A stretch of 64,000 nt of DNA from contig CAZICV010000006.1 in NCBI GenBank assembly GCA_964537925.1, positions 186,001 through 250,000 on the forward strand, written 5' to 3'. Made by a program: the position numbers and the translations under genes. The stretch is from SLDF01 sp964537925 (GTDB lineage: Bacteria > Bacteroidota > Bacteroidia > Chitinophagales > Saprospiraceae). The notes under the pieces were generated by a model. The model searched no databases, was not told where the DNA came from, and saw nothing but the letters and a program-made list of their open reading frames with translations. Shown in pieces: positions 1 to 8,672 of this stretch (position 1 is the stretch's first letter; the number at the start of each line of letters is the position of its first letter).

Positions 1-79
1 TGTTGAGTTCCGTCAGTTTGTTGTCACCGGAGAGGGTCTTAAACGCGCCCTCGAGTTTTTCAGAAAGACTTTGAAACAT
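1..79 (-). CDS. ffh: Signal recognition particle protein Ffh, N-terminal fragment
   Basis: Only the first 26 codons lie in the window; the gene runs off the left edge. The start at 79 reads MFQSLSEKLEGAFKTLSGDN, which matches the beginning of the Ffh NG domain (a typical start is MFENLSEKL followed by a short helix and LTE). Ffh is the GTPase that binds SRP RNA and signal sequences and delivers ribosomes to FtsY at the membrane. A TATCTTTG -7 box lies 26 bases upstream, which supports this start. The call rests on a short stretch, but the match is specific. Confidence 0.82.
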   Translation of the reverse strand, partial: MFQSLSEKLEGAFKTLSGDNKLTELN

Positions 80-104
80 ATACTTCAGATGATTTTCAGG
101 TGTG

Positions 105-112
105 CAAAGATA
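105..112 (-). promoter_or_regulatory. Bacteroidota -7 promoter box of ffh
   Basis: The minus strand reads TATCTTTG, a perfect TAnnTTTG -7 element, with a TTG about 20 bases further upstream that could be the -33 element. Transcription would start near 98, leaving a leader of about 20 bases before the ffh ATG. Confidence 0.7.
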
Positions 113-173
113 GCTCAATTTTGCCTTTGATAGCAATTAAGGCACTGTCGCCAAGTGAAATCAAAGGTGGTCT

Positions 174-596
174 TCAACAGCCGGAAGCCCGGCAGGCAAC
201 TACTTCGGCCGGTTGGCCGGTCACACCGTACAGGATCGCGACCTGGCCGTATTTCCTCCCCAGGGCGAGGAGACCATCCCTGTCTGCGCCGGGCACAAAA
301 AAGCCCGGTTCATCCGGCCAACCCTCCAACCCCTGCGCAAAGCCTTCCAGTAAGGTACAACCAACTCCCGCCAGATCGATACGCAGCATATCATGTGCAT
401 TATCATTGACTGCAGGAGCATCCAATGCGCCGCCCGGGTTCCAGGCGGTAATGAATCCCCAGCAGGTCCATCCACGTCCGGCGAGCCATGTATCCCAACC
501 GGCATGGACAACTCCCGGCCGCAGGTCAAACAAAGGATCTGCCACACGATAGACCACCTGGCGGTAAATAGACAATAATCGACGATCTGGCTCCAT
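174..596 (-). CDS. DUF3293 domain-containing protein
   Basis: This 140-residue protein fits the DUF3293 family in length and motifs: FITAWNP near residue 50, the WPDEPGFFVPG stretch, and LGRKYGQVAILYG near the C-terminus. The family has no established biochemical function. The ATG at 596 is preferred over the upstream ATG at 641, because the longer form would overlap the divergent yidC leader and the extra residues do not resemble the family. It is divergent from yidC and lies tail-to-head behind ffh, with which it could be unrelated. No signal peptide or membrane segment is visible. Confidence 0.75.
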   Translation of the reverse strand: MEPDRRLLSIYRQVVYRVADPLFDLRPGVVHAGWDTWLAGRGWTCWGFITAWNPGGALDAPAVNDNAHDMLRIDLAGVGCTLLEGFAQGLEGWPDEPGFFVPGADRDGLLALGRKYGQVAILYGVTGQPAEVVACRASGC

Positions 597-656
597 ACAG
601 GGACGAATGAACAGCCCGCAAGGCTGTCGCAACGGGATCAAATTTAATTTATATCG

Positions 657-664
657 TACCTTTG
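657..664 (+). promoter_or_regulatory. -7 promoter box of yidC
   Basis: TACCTTTG matches TAnnTTTG exactly and ends 33 bases before the yidC ATG at 697. It makes the earlier in-frame start at 607 very unlikely because that codon would be upstream of the transcript start. Confidence 0.75.
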
Positions 665-696
665 CATCGCCTTATTCTAAACCTGCAACAGCTATC

Positions 697-2580
697 ATGG
701 ATCGCAAAACCGTCATCGGCCTCGTACTTATTTTCCTGCTCTTCTTCGTCTGGGCCCAGATCAACAGTTCCTCCAGGGAAAAGCTGCAGGAACAACAAAA
801 TATCAGCCAGGCTGCAGCAGATACTTTACAGAAAGACCCGGCCCGCGATACCGGCTCTGCAGATTCCGCCGCGGTTCCAGTCACTACAGATACCAGCCAG
901 GCTGCAGCGGCACAGGATCAGCTCATGCTGGCCAGGTACGGAGGATTTATAGCGAGCGCCCAGGGAGAGGCCGGTACCGAGACACTGTCCAACGAGCTCT
1001 TTGACCTGGAATTCAATACGAAGGGAGGCTTTCTGAGCAAAGCGACACTGAAAAATCACTTTCGTATCCTCCAGGACAGTCAACGCAACGAAACAAAGAT
1101 CCCGCTGACCCTGCTCAATGAGCCGGGTAACAGGTTCAACTATACCTTACCCGTCAGCGGAACCGCCGAAGGCCGCGTCAATACTTCCGACCTCTATTTC
1201 CGGGTACACGAGAAGACGGCCAACAGCATCACTTTGCGGGCTATGACGAGCCAGGGAGGCTTCTTCGAGCAGAAGTACAGCATCGCACCAGGCAGCTATA
1301 ATATAGACTATAGTATACGGATAGAAGGACTCGGCAATGCCTGGAAAAGCGATGCCCGGTCGGTCGTGCTGACCTGGGACGATTACCTGCGCAAGCTGGA
1401 GATCAACGAAGGCTTCGAGCGCACCTACTCCACGGTATATTTCCGCAAAGTCAAGGAGAACCCGGACTACTGCAATTGCCGGGAAGATGACCAGGAAACA
1501 GTCGGCGAAGCAGGCGTACAGTGGTTTTCACACGCCAACCAGTTTTTCAACAGCTCGCTGATATCGACAGGTACACCTTTCATGGCCGGTACATTCAGCA
1601 CCAAAATGCTGCCGGATACTTCCAAAGCGCTCAAGCTGGTCCGCAGTGAGGTGCAGATACCCCTGTCGCCCGAGACAGCAAGCTATGAGATGGATCTCTA
1701 CGTAGGGCCCAATGAGTTCAAGGAACTTCGCTCTTATGGTGTATATCTCGAAGACATTATCCCTTTTGGCTCCAGTATATTCGGCAGCATCAACCGCTGG
1801 GTCGTACGCCCGATCTTCGATTTCCTGAGCGGCTTTATCGGCAACGCAGGTATTGTAATCCTGCTGCTCACCCTGCTGGTAAAACTGCTGCTGTCTCCGC
1901 TAACCTACAAGATGCTGTACAGCCAGGCCAAAATGGCCGCACTGAAACCGGAGATGGAGCAGTTGCGCGAAAAATACAAGGACGATCAGCAACAGCAGCA
2001 GGTCGAGACGATGAAACTGTACCGCGAATTTGGTGTGAATCCGCTGGGTGGCTGTCTTCCCATGCTGCTGCAGATGCCGATATGGTTTGCGCTCTACCGT
2101 TTCTTCCCGGCGGCTATTGACTTCCGCCAGGCGAGTTTCCTGTGGGCCACAGACCTTTCGTCCTACGACGTAATCTTCTACCTGCCTTTCCAGATCCCGT
2201 TCTACGGCGAGCACGTGAGCCTCTTCACCCTGCTCTGGGCCGTGACTACGGTCATCTATACCTGGTACAACTCCAAACTGATCGATATGAACGCGATCAA
2301 CCCCGCGATGAAGTACCTGCAGTATTTCATGCCGATCATGTTCATCTTCTTCTTCAACAGTTTTGCCGCCGGTCTTGCTTGTTACCTTTTCTTCTCTAAC
2401 GTACTCAATATCGGCCAGACACTGCTGATCAAAAACTACCTGATCGACAGTAACAAGATCAGACAGGAACTGGAGGCTAACAAGAAAAAACCGAAGAAGA
2501 AATCAGGCTTCAGCCAGCGGCTGGAAGACGCAATGAAAGAACAGCAGCGCATCGCACGGGAAAAAGGCAACAAAAAGTAA
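697..2580 (+). CDS. yidC: Membrane protein insertase YidC
   Basis: YidC inserts and folds inner-membrane proteins, alone or with SecYEG. The 627-residue product has the gram-negative layout: an N-terminal anchor at residues 5-22, a large periplasmic domain to about residue 345, then the conserved five-helix 60KD_IMP domain. The positive residue of the membrane groove is Lys396 (TLLVKLLLSPLT) where many YidC proteins have Arg. The GVNPLGGCLPMLLQMPIW motif of the insertase core is present. The tail from about residue 595 is lysine-rich, as in YidC proteins that bind ribosomes directly. Start chosen by the TAnnTTTG box at 657-664. Two small membrane-protein genes follow closely and may be co-transcribed. 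Confidence 0.97.
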   Translation: MDRKTVIGLVLIFLLFFVWAQINSSSREKLQEQQNISQAAADTLQKDPARDTGSADSAAVPVTTDTSQAAAAQDQLMLARYGGFIASAQGEAGTETLSNELFDLEFNTKGGFLSKATLKNHFRILQDSQRNETKIPLTLLNEPGNRFNYTLPVSGTAEGRVNTSDLYFRVHEKTANSITLRAMTSQGGFFEQKYSIAPGSYNIDYSIRIEGLGNAWKSDARSVVLTWDDYLRKLEINEGFERTYSTVYFRKVKENPDYCNCREDDQETVGEAGVQWFSHANQFFNSSLISTGTPFMAGTFSTKMLPDTSKALKLVRSEVQIPLSPETASYEMDLYVGPNEFKELRSYGVYLEDIIPFGSSIFGSINRWVVRPIFDFLSGFIGNAGIVILLLTLLVKLLLSPLTYKMLYSQAKMAALKPEMEQLREKYKDDQQQQQVETMKLYREFGVNPLGGCLPMLLQMPIWFALYRFFPAAIDFRQASFLWATDLSSYDVIFYLPFQIPFYGEHVSLFTLLWAVTTVIYTWYNSKLIDMNAINPAMKYLQYFMPIMFIFFFNSFAAGLACYLFFSNVLNIGQTLLIKNYLIDSNKIRQELEANKKKPKKKSGFSQRLEDAMKEQQRIAREKGNKK

Positions 2581-2592
2581 AATTTCCTGACA

Positions 2593-2844
2593 ATGGATCG
2601 GCCGACGGACAAGGACAAAAAACCTGAAGAGAAACCATCCCTGATCCCGTCGCCCAACTCTCTGTACGAGTGGATCATACAGCAGTACCGACGTGTACTG
2701 GCGTGGTTGTCACCTGTACCCGGTGACAGTCCATTGGTTAGTGGTCTCCGTTTTGCAGGCAAGATCGTATTTATCACACTCGCCATACTGCTGTCCCCTG
2801 TCGTCGCATTGACCCTTTTCATCGTCTTTACGCTGGCGCTTTGA
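2593..2844 (+). CDS. Small single-pass membrane protein, function unknown
   Basis: An 83-residue protein with a charged, proline-rich N-terminus (residues 1-25), an amphipathic middle and one long hydrophobic stretch at residues 52-83 that ends the protein. It starts 12 bases after yidC and its stop overlaps the TTG start of the next gene, so the three genes are probably one transcript. I do not recognise a family. Co-location with yidC suggests a membrane role, but nothing in the sequence proves it. Confidence 0.65.
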   Translation: MDRPTDKDKKPEEKPSLIPSPNSLYEWIIQQYRRVLAWLSPVPGDSPLVSGLRFAGKIVFITLAILLSPVVALTLFIVFTLAL

Positions 2845-3245
2845 CCGCGAAGAGGATATACCGCCAGTTTCCCCCAATGTGGTGGCTGTCCTGTATCCTG
2901 TTCATTGTGCACCAGTTCAGCCAGTTATCCGGCTACACTTTACTGCTGGCCGACGGCTACCTCGATCCATTCCTCATGCCTGCGATCGTATACGGCCTGT
3001 GGTCCAAAGAGCGCATACGGACAGGTACGAATATGCCCGGCCCGCCGGTATTGCATATTGCACTATTGACCTGCGTACTGGCTTTCCTTTCCGAATACAT
3101 GCTGCCTGCTTTCAGCGGGAGATTTGTCCGCGATCCGGTTGACCTGCTCGCTTTTGCTGCGGGTGGCAACTGGGCGATACTGGTGTTTGACGGAAAGTTG
3201 GGGCGTGAACAAAATTTAACCGGTACGGACATGAAGCATACCTGA
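2841..3245 (+). CDS. Small multi-pass membrane protein, function unknown
   Basis: A 134-residue protein with about three to four hydrophobic segments (residues 12-30, 40-55, 68-85, 97-115). Its proposed TTG start sits inside the stop of the preceding gene (TTGA overlap), typical of translational coupling; an ATG at 2877 is the alternative and would drop 12 residues. The motif RDPVDLLAFAAGG near residue 100 is shared by short Bacteroidota membrane proteins that are sometimes labelled as transporters without proof. No function can be assigned. Confidence 0.6.
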   Translation: MTAKRIYRQFPPMWWLSCILFIVHQFSQLSGYTLLLADGYLDPFLMPAIVYGLWSKERIRTGTNMPGPPVLHIALLTCVLAFLSEYMLPAFSGRFVRDPVDLLAFAAGGNWAILVFDGKLGREQNLTGTDMKHT

Positions 3246-3256
3246 TATTTCATATA

Positions 3257-3264
3257 TATCTTTG
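3257..3264 (+). promoter_or_regulatory. -7 promoter box of the TPR histidine kinase gene
   Basis: TATCTTTG lies 13 bases before the ATG at 3277. It covers the TTG codon at 3262 that would otherwise be an in-frame start, which rules that codon out. Confidence 0.65.
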
Positions 3265-3276
3265 TTGAGTATCAAG

Positions 3277-5337
3277 ATGTGGGACATGCGATCTGTGCTG
3301 TCTAGGTTACTCTTTCTCTGGGGCTGTTATATACTGTTTGCCCCCGGCGCGCTTTCGCAGGTCAGAAGCCTGCCGGATTCCGTATATGTACGCATCAGAA
3401 CCTTAGACAAGACAGCAGATCAGATTAAGTACCTGGGAACCGAGATCCGCAAGTCCGCCGCACTGGACAGCGTCCACGCTTTTGCCCTCCATCACCTCAT
3501 GGATTCTATTGCCAAAGCATCGCGGGATCCGGCTCATATCGCCAAATCCAAGATGGACCTGGGTGTGGTCTATGCACTCAACAACATGGCCAAAGAAGCG
3601 CGGATAGCATACCAGTCGGCGCTGCTGGACTACCGTGTGATCAACGATTCTTTGCGGATAGGATACATGCTGCGCAATATCGGTATCACGCATTTCATGG
3701 AGACCGAGATGGACTCGGCCATTCATTACAACTACGAAAGCCTTGGCTATCTCGATCCGGATATCAAAGATCACCGGTATATGTATGCTTTGACCTGCCT
3801 GGAGCTAGCCAAAGCTTTTTACAGTATATCGAACTACAGCTATTCGGCCAGCTATGCGCTCAAGGCGATTCCACTGTTCGAAGACTCGGAAGACAAAGCA
3901 AGCCTTTCAGCCTCTTACAATGTACTGAGCCTGAGCTTGATGGAGAAGTCGGACACTACGGGGATCCGGTACCTGCACAAGGCCTACAAGCTATCTACAG
4001 AGCTGGGCGATCTCTGCTCACAGAGTACCAATCTCAACAATATCGCCAAGCTGCTCCATCACCAGAAGAGATATAAGGAAGCACTCGATACTTTCATGCT
4101 CGTTCTGCACAACCTGGAAGGTCCGAATAGTTGCAACATGCAATCTTTCATTTACTGCAATATTGGTGGCACTTATAAGGAACTGGGCCAAATGGACTCA
4201 GCGGAATATTACCTGCAGAAAGCCGTCGATCTGGGTTACGAGCGAAACCAGTTCTATGCAGTGGAACAGTCTTACCACAATCTTGCATCGATGCGCAAGG
4301 CACAAGGTAACTACAAAGAAGCGCTGCGCTATTACACGATGGCGGACTCCCTGAAGGAAGCACGCTTCACGCTCAAGGACCAGAACCTGGTGCACGGCCT
4401 GGAGAAGGAACTTGCGCTCAAGGCCCGCAAGCGGGAGATCGATCTACTCTCCGCCCAAAATGATCTTTCTCAGAAAGAACTCTATATCAAACGCCAGGAA
4501 GCGCTTTTCCTCACTGTGGCGGTAGTCGGGCTTATCGTAGTGGTGATGCTGCTGGTATTCCTGTACAGGCGTACGCGGGAGTCCAGCCACCTGATGGCCC
4601 GGCAAAAAGCCGAGATAGAAGAACAAAAGCAACTGGTAGACCAGGTCAACAAGTATAAGGATGTTCTGTTCTCCGTCGTCAGCCACGATCTGCGCGGCCC
4701 TGTCGGCAATATACATACCTTACTGAGCCTGCTACCCTCGCCACAGGACAAGATCAGTGAAAATGGCATGGAGTTGCTCAACCTGGCGAAGAGCAGTATG
4801 TCTGATCTGCTGCAGTTGCTGGAAAACCTCCTCTCCTGGGCAAAGACCCAGCGCGACGGTATCGCCCTGGTCAAACAGGACTGTAATCTGAACTATCTCT
4901 TTCAGCGTGTGATCAGGTTCAACCAGGCAGGGATCGACCTCAAGAGTCTCCAGCTTGATATCGGTTCAGATGCCGGCACCAAGGTAAAAGGTGATCCTGC
5001 CACGCTGGAACTCATCGTACGCAACCTGCTGGGCAATGCGATCAAATACAGCTCAACCTATGGCCGCATCGGTATACACTGGCACCAGGACGGCCACTCA
5101 GTCTCAATCCGCATAGAAGACGAAGCAGGCGGCATACCGGAAAGTGTGATGGCCTATATCGACCATAGTGGGCAAAACAGCGACGGTGCACCTTCTAAAA
5201 TATCCACCCGTGGCCTTGGACTCCGTCTCTGCAAAGAGTTCCTGGAGGTCAACGAAGGCACCTGGACGTTCGAGAAAACCCCCAGGGGAACCATCATCAA
5301 TATCGTGCTTCCGGCAGCTGCTGCCAGCGCAGCCTGA
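3277..5337 (+). CDS. TPR-repeat sensor histidine kinase
   Basis: A 686-residue predicted kinase. After a signal peptide (an ATG at 3286 is an equally good start) come tetratricopeptide repeats over roughly residues 60-390, a single membrane helix at about 408-432, a short coiled coil and the kinase core. The H-box VVSHDLRGPVGNI places the phosphorylated His at residue 470; the N-box reads GNAIKYSS, and the ATP lid GLGLRLCKEF is present. In the G1 box the usual DxGxG reads DEAGG, a small deviation. Such periplasmic-TPR kinases are common in Bacteroidota and normally act with a LytTR or other response regulator; none is adjacent here, so the partner is unknown. Confidence 0.9.
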   Translation: MWDMRSVLSRLLFLWGCYILFAPGALSQVRSLPDSVYVRIRTLDKTADQIKYLGTEIRKSAALDSVHAFALHHLMDSIAKASRDPAHIAKSKMDLGVVYALNNMAKEARIAYQSALLDYRVINDSLRIGYMLRNIGITHFMETEMDSAIHYNYESLGYLDPDIKDHRYMYALTCLELAKAFYSISNYSYSASYALKAIPLFEDSEDKASLSASYNVLSLSLMEKSDTTGIRYLHKAYKLSTELGDLCSQSTNLNNIAKLLHHQKRYKEALDTFMLVLHNLEGPNSCNMQSFIYCNIGGTYKELGQMDSAEYYLQKAVDLGYERNQFYAVEQSYHNLASMRKAQGNYKEALRYYTMADSLKEARFTLKDQNLVHGLEKELALKARKREIDLLSAQNDLSQKELYIKRQEALFLTVAVVGLIVVVMLLVFLYRRTRESSHLMARQKAEIEEQKQLVDQVNKYKDVLFSVVSHDLRGPVGNIHTLLSLLPSPQDKISENGMELLNLAKSSMSDLLQLLENLLSWAKTQRDGIALVKQDCNLNYLFQRVIRFNQAGIDLKSLQLDIGSDAGTKVKGDPATLELIVRNLLGNAIKYSSTYGRIGIHWHQDGHSVSIRIEDEAGGIPESVMAYIDHSGQNSDGAPSKISTRGLGLRLCKEFLEVNEGTWTFEKTPRGTIINIVLPAAAASAA

Positions 5338-5390
5338 TCGTGCCTATCATCATCGCCTTCTATTGCCTGCCGACGTAAGCTGCACCTGCT

Positions 5391-5684
5391 TTATTGTTGC
5401 GCTTCAAACGTGAGGTCAGGATCCAGCTTAGCCTTCATCATATCGATATGTCCCTGGACAAAGGGGCCACGCCTTAGGTTGACGGGGATCTGCTTCAAAA
5501 ACGTACGTGCACTATCACGGTTTCCTTCCATGTATTGTTCATGGGCATGTAGCAGCGATACAGTTACTGCCGCATCAGCCCTGCAGCCATAGTACTCTAT
5601 CGATCGCTGCAGGTAGAAAAAAAGCAGCAACACAATAAAGCCGGTCAGTATGATCGGTATAAGAACGGGAACACGTTGTTTCAT
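5391..5684 (-). CDS. Small membrane-anchored protein, function unknown
   Basis: A 97-residue protein with one N-terminal membrane helix (residues 6-25, ending FFYLQR) and a soluble helical remainder, probably periplasmic. The segment around residues 44-75 looks like a single TPR-like helix pair (a HAHEQYMEGNRDSARTFLKQ-like stretch). It lies head-on to the histidine kinase and just upstream of purM on the same strand, separated from it by 55 bases downstream. No family is recognised. Confidence 0.6.
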   Translation of the reverse strand: MKQRVPVLIPIILTGFIVLLLFFYLQRSIEYYGCRADAAVTVSLLHAHEQYMEGNRDSARTFLKQIPVNLRRGPFVQGHIDMMKAKLDPDLTFEAQQ

Positions 5685-5738
5685 GATCGGTATAAATAGA
5701 CCGGATGGATCACCGGCCGATGAACAAGGCGGCCAGGG

Positions 5739-6923
5739 TTACCCGGCCGGGTAATGAAATGTACCGTACGGGGAGCGGACTTCGATGCCAGGCTGCTCAG
5801 AAGATTCTACATGCCCGATCACCCGGGCGTCAATACCAAATCCGGATGCAAGACCGACAAGGGTCTCCGCCAGTTGTTCAGGTACATAGCACTCCAGGCG
5901 ATGCCCCATATTGAATACCTGGTACATCTCCTGCCAGGCTGTGCCACTCTCCTGTCTGATAAGTTCAAAAAGTGGCGGTACCGGCAGTAGATTGTCCTTG
6001 ACCACCCTGACTCCATCGATGAATTTGCCCACTTTGGTCTGTCCACCTCCTGAGCAGTGGATCAGGCCGTGTATACCGGCCCTTGGCACCGTATCGAGGA
6101 TGGCTTTTACCAGCGGCAGGTAAGTACGGGTAGGCGACAGGATCAGCTTGCCGACAGTAGTACTGCCATAGCCTTCGATCATGATCTCCTCCGTGAGCCG
6201 CCTGGAGCCTGCATATACCAGCTCCACCGGAAGCGAAGGATCGAAGCTCTCCGGGTAGCTGGATGCATATTCCCGTGAGAATACGTCATGCCTTGCCGAA
6301 GTCAGGCCGTTGCTGCCCATCCCGCCATTGTAGGTTGCCTCATAACTGGCCTGCCCATAAGAGGCAAAGCCTACGACCACGTCTCCCGGCCGGATATCGT
6401 TGACGATCACATCGCTGCGGCGCATACGCGCAAAAGTCGTATAACCCACATCCAGGGTACGCACGATATCACCGACATCCGCTGTCTCGCCGCCTGCCAG
6501 CCTCAGCGAGATACCATAACCCTCCATTGCATCGATAAACCCGGAGCAAGCCCCGATGATAGTCTCCAGTACCTCAGCAGGGATCAACCGCTTGTTGCGG
6601 CCGATCGTGGAAGATATGATGATATCGCTGACACAACCGATACAGGCCATATCATCGAGATTCATCACCAGCGCGTCCTGTACGATCCCTTTCCAGACAG
6701 ACAGATCACCTGTCTCGCGCCAATAGAGGTAGGCGAGGCTGGTCTTGGTACCCGCCGTATCTGCATGCATGATATTGCAGAAGTCCGGATCGTTGCCGAC
6801 AATATCCGGCAGCACTTTGCAAAAAGCGTTGGGAAAAATCCCCTTGTCGAGATGTGCGATCGCCCGGTGTACATCTTCCTTGCCGGCAGAGACACCACGC
6901 TGATCGTATTTGGAAGCATCCAT
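5739..6923 (-). CDS. purM: Phosphoribosylformylglycinamidine cyclo-ligase (AIR synthase), Bacteroidota type
   Basis: PurM converts FGAM to AIR with ATP in purine synthesis. The 394-residue product is longer than E. coli PurM, as is usual in this phylum. It begins MDASKYDQRGVSAGKEDVH; the YDQRGVSAGK element corresponds to the conserved YkdAGVdi segment. Asp/Gly-rich motifs HADTAGTKTS, NLDDMACIG, LAGGETADVGD and GDVVVGFAS follow, and HCSGGGQTKVGKFIDG is the C-terminal glycine-rich signature. The ATG at 6923 is used because the open frame upstream only shadows the asparaginase-like gene. It lies 50 bases behind that gene and may share its promoter. purL is at 30360. Confidence 0.9.
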   Translation of the reverse strand: MDASKYDQRGVSAGKEDVHRAIAHLDKGIFPNAFCKVLPDIVGNDPDFCNIMHADTAGTKTSLAYLYWRETGDLSVWKGIVQDALVMNLDDMACIGCVSDIIISSTIGRNKRLIPAEVLETIIGACSGFIDAMEGYGISLRLAGGETADVGDIVRTLDVGYTTFARMRRSDVIVNDIRPGDVVVGFASYGQASYEATYNGGMGSNGLTSARHDVFSREYASSYPESFDPSLPVELVYAGSRRLTEEIMIEGYGSTTVGKLILSPTRTYLPLVKAILDTVPRAGIHGLIHCSGGGQTKVGKFIDGVRVVKDNLLPVPPLFELIRQESGTAWQEMYQVFNMGHRLECYVPEQLAETLVGLASGFGIDARVIGHVESSEQPGIEVRSPYGTFHYPAG

Positions 6924-6973
6924 ATAGTCAAGATTCGCTAAAGCTGCGAAGATAGGCAAAAAGCCACAGAGGA

Positions 6974-7480
6974 TCAGGACACCAACCGTTCGCTCAGCTC
7001 CTCGAAGTTGCCGGTCTTGGTATTCTTGTACACGTTGTCCCAGTGAAAATAACGCCCGTTCATGACGATGTAAACTCCGTGCGGCAAGGTCTGTACAAAA
7101 GCCAGCGCACTGCCCAGGTTGAAGAACCCGTCGGAGGAGGTACCAAATGCATACGGGATCATAGCCCCGGTCAGCACGATCGTCTTGGCCATCTGCTCCG
7201 AGGCCAGCGCCCTGGCGGTCTCGACCATCCTGTCTGTACCGTGCGTAATGAGTATGCGGTCCGAGGGGCTTTTCTTGCAATTGTGCATGATGATCTCCCG
7301 GTCTTCGGGCGTCATCTCCAGGCTGTCCACCATCATAAGGGTCTTCGTATCGATATCAAGGGTACAGCGGCCGCGTTCGAACATCTCGGGCAGATGCGTA
7401 TCCTTGAAATAAAGCTCTCCGTTGGTGAAGTTGTACTCCTTGTCAAATGTACCGCCTGTGACAAATACCTGGATCATCAA
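6974..7480 (-). CDS. Asparaginase-like N-terminal domain protein
   Basis: A 168-residue protein equal to only the N-terminal domain of type I/II L-asparaginases (normally about 330 residues). It keeps the first catalytic Thr motif (VTGGTFDKEY), the HGTD motif (ITHGTDRMVETA) and TGAMIPYAFGTSSDGFFN, where full enzymes usually have a Lys after TGAM. One-domain relatives exist as a stable family in Proteobacteria and Bacteroidota, so this is not necessarily a truncation. Whether it hydrolyses asparagine is unknown. It precedes purM on the same strand and has a good -7 box at 7504-7511. Confidence 0.82.
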   Translation of the reverse strand: MMIQVFVTGGTFDKEYNFTNGELYFKDTHLPEMFERGRCTLDIDTKTLMMVDSLEMTPEDREIIMHNCKKSPSDRILITHGTDRMVETARALASEQMAKTIVLTGAMIPYAFGTSSDGFFNLGSALAFVQTLPHGVYIVMNGRYFHWDNVYKNTKTGNFEELSERLVS

Positions 7481-7503
7481 TCTCGTCGTGTTGAAACTCT
7501 ATG

Positions 7504-7511
7504 CAAAAGTA
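7504..7511 (-). promoter_or_regulatory. -7 promoter box of the asparaginase-like gene
   Basis: The minus strand reads TACTTTTG, a TAnnTTTG element 24 bases upstream of the ATG at 7480. It probably drives the asparaginase-like gene and purM together. Confidence 0.65.
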
Positions 7512-7539
7512 ACCAAATAAAGCCGATAAGCCACCCGCA

Positions 7540-8664
7540 TCAGCCTCCTGCAAAAATGCCGCTCTCACGCATCCAGTAGATACCGAAGATCACCAACGCA
7601 AACAAGGCCACCAACACGACGATCTTCCACCAGGCGATCGGCTTTTCGCCGTAGACCTTGCCCGTCTGCCCATTGATCACGAAGCGATAGATCTTATCCC
7701 TGTACCTGTATGAGCAAAGCCATACCGGGAGGACGACATGCTTGAAGGTCTGCCCGGACTTGGCTGTCCGCACGGCCAGGTTCCGTTGTGTATCTCCGCC
7801 CATCGCCTGCGTGCACATCATCCGGATGCGTTCATCCATGATGGTATCCGCGCGTTGCCAGCCCTGGTCGACTTCCACATTATAGACTTCAGACTCCCAG
7901 CCCACCATCAGGCGGCCGTCAAAATTGACCATTTCTTCCAGCTTGTAAGGCAATATCCTGTCCAGGAATGCCTGCTGCAGGTTGCCGGAAGCCGAGACGA
8001 CCAGGTCATCGAAAAAATGGCTCAGGTGACCACTTTTCCATACCCAGCGGATCTTCTGCACCTGCTTGGTCTGCCAGTTGTCTCCCACTTTGACCCGTAC
8101 GGTCTCATAGTAGTAATAGCCGGCCTCGCCCTGCCAGTCGCTCTCCGTCTGCGCATCGAAGGTCCAGAAAGGCACATATACTCCGTGAAGCGACTGTATA
8201 CTCGATAGTGTCTTCAACTTACCCGGATGAAACCAACCCTTGCGTACCCAGGCACGGAATACTTCTTCCGACTTCCTGCGGTCCACCAGGAAAGGCAGGA
8301 TACCTGCCGGCTGAACATAACGATGCTCATAGGCTTCGAGGTTTACATTCTCTGAGCCGCAAAACCCGCAGTTGACCCTGGTCTGCTCTGCATCAAGTAT
8401 AAACTTGGCGCCACAGCTCTTGCAGTCATATACCTTTCGCGATTCGCTCTCGGGGATATAATAGGACAGCCCCTTGAGCGCATCCTCGAGACTGTTCTCC
8501 ACGATCTGGTCGTTCTCGCGGATGATATCCTCTTTGTAGCCGCAATGCCCACAGGAGATCTGCCCGTGTTCCGCCGAGTAGAAAAGCTTGCTCCCGCAAC
8601 CGGGGCAATCTACATCCAGTACCTTGTCAATGGCATTGTGCTGATCCCAATCTGACATGATCAA
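7540..8664 (-). CDS. Double zinc-ribbon membrane protein (YdjG-like)
   Basis: A 374-residue protein with two N-terminal zinc ribbons: CPGCG/CGHCG at about residues 20-42 and CKSCG/CGFCG at about 79-103. A middle beta-rich domain with many Trp and Tyr follows, and one C-terminal membrane helix (about 348-366). This architecture, directly next to an SPFH-SHOCT gene, recalls B. subtilis YdjG and YdjI, which form a membrane complex that interacts with PspA. Databases often mislabel such zinc-ribbon proteins as primosome helicase-like; no helicase motif is present. It starts 8 bases behind the SPFH gene, so the two are an operon. No PspA gene is next to it. Confidence 0.75.
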   Translation of the reverse strand: MIMSDWDQHNAIDKVLDVDCPGCGSKLFYSAEHGQISCGHCGYKEDIIRENDQIVENSLEDALKGLSYYIPESESRKVYDCKSCGAKFILDAEQTRVNCGFCGSENVNLEAYEHRYVQPAGILPFLVDRRKSEEVFRAWVRKGWFHPGKLKTLSSIQSLHGVYVPFWTFDAQTESDWQGEAGYYYYETVRVKVGDNWQTKQVQKIRWVWKSGHLSHFFDDLVVSASGNLQQAFLDRILPYKLEEMVNFDGRLMVGWESEVYNVEVDQGWQRADTIMDERIRMMCTQAMGGDTQRNLAVRTAKSGQTFKHVVLPVWLCSYRYRDKIYRFVINGQTGKVYGEKPIAWWKIVVLVALFALVIFGIYWMRESGIFAGG

Positions 8665-8672
8665 TCCCGGTA

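Noticed and set aside
6924..7280. A longer version of the PurM protein starting at 7280
   Set aside because: The extra 119 residues are the opposite-phase reading of the asparaginase-like gene, with no PurM similarity; the family start is at 6923.
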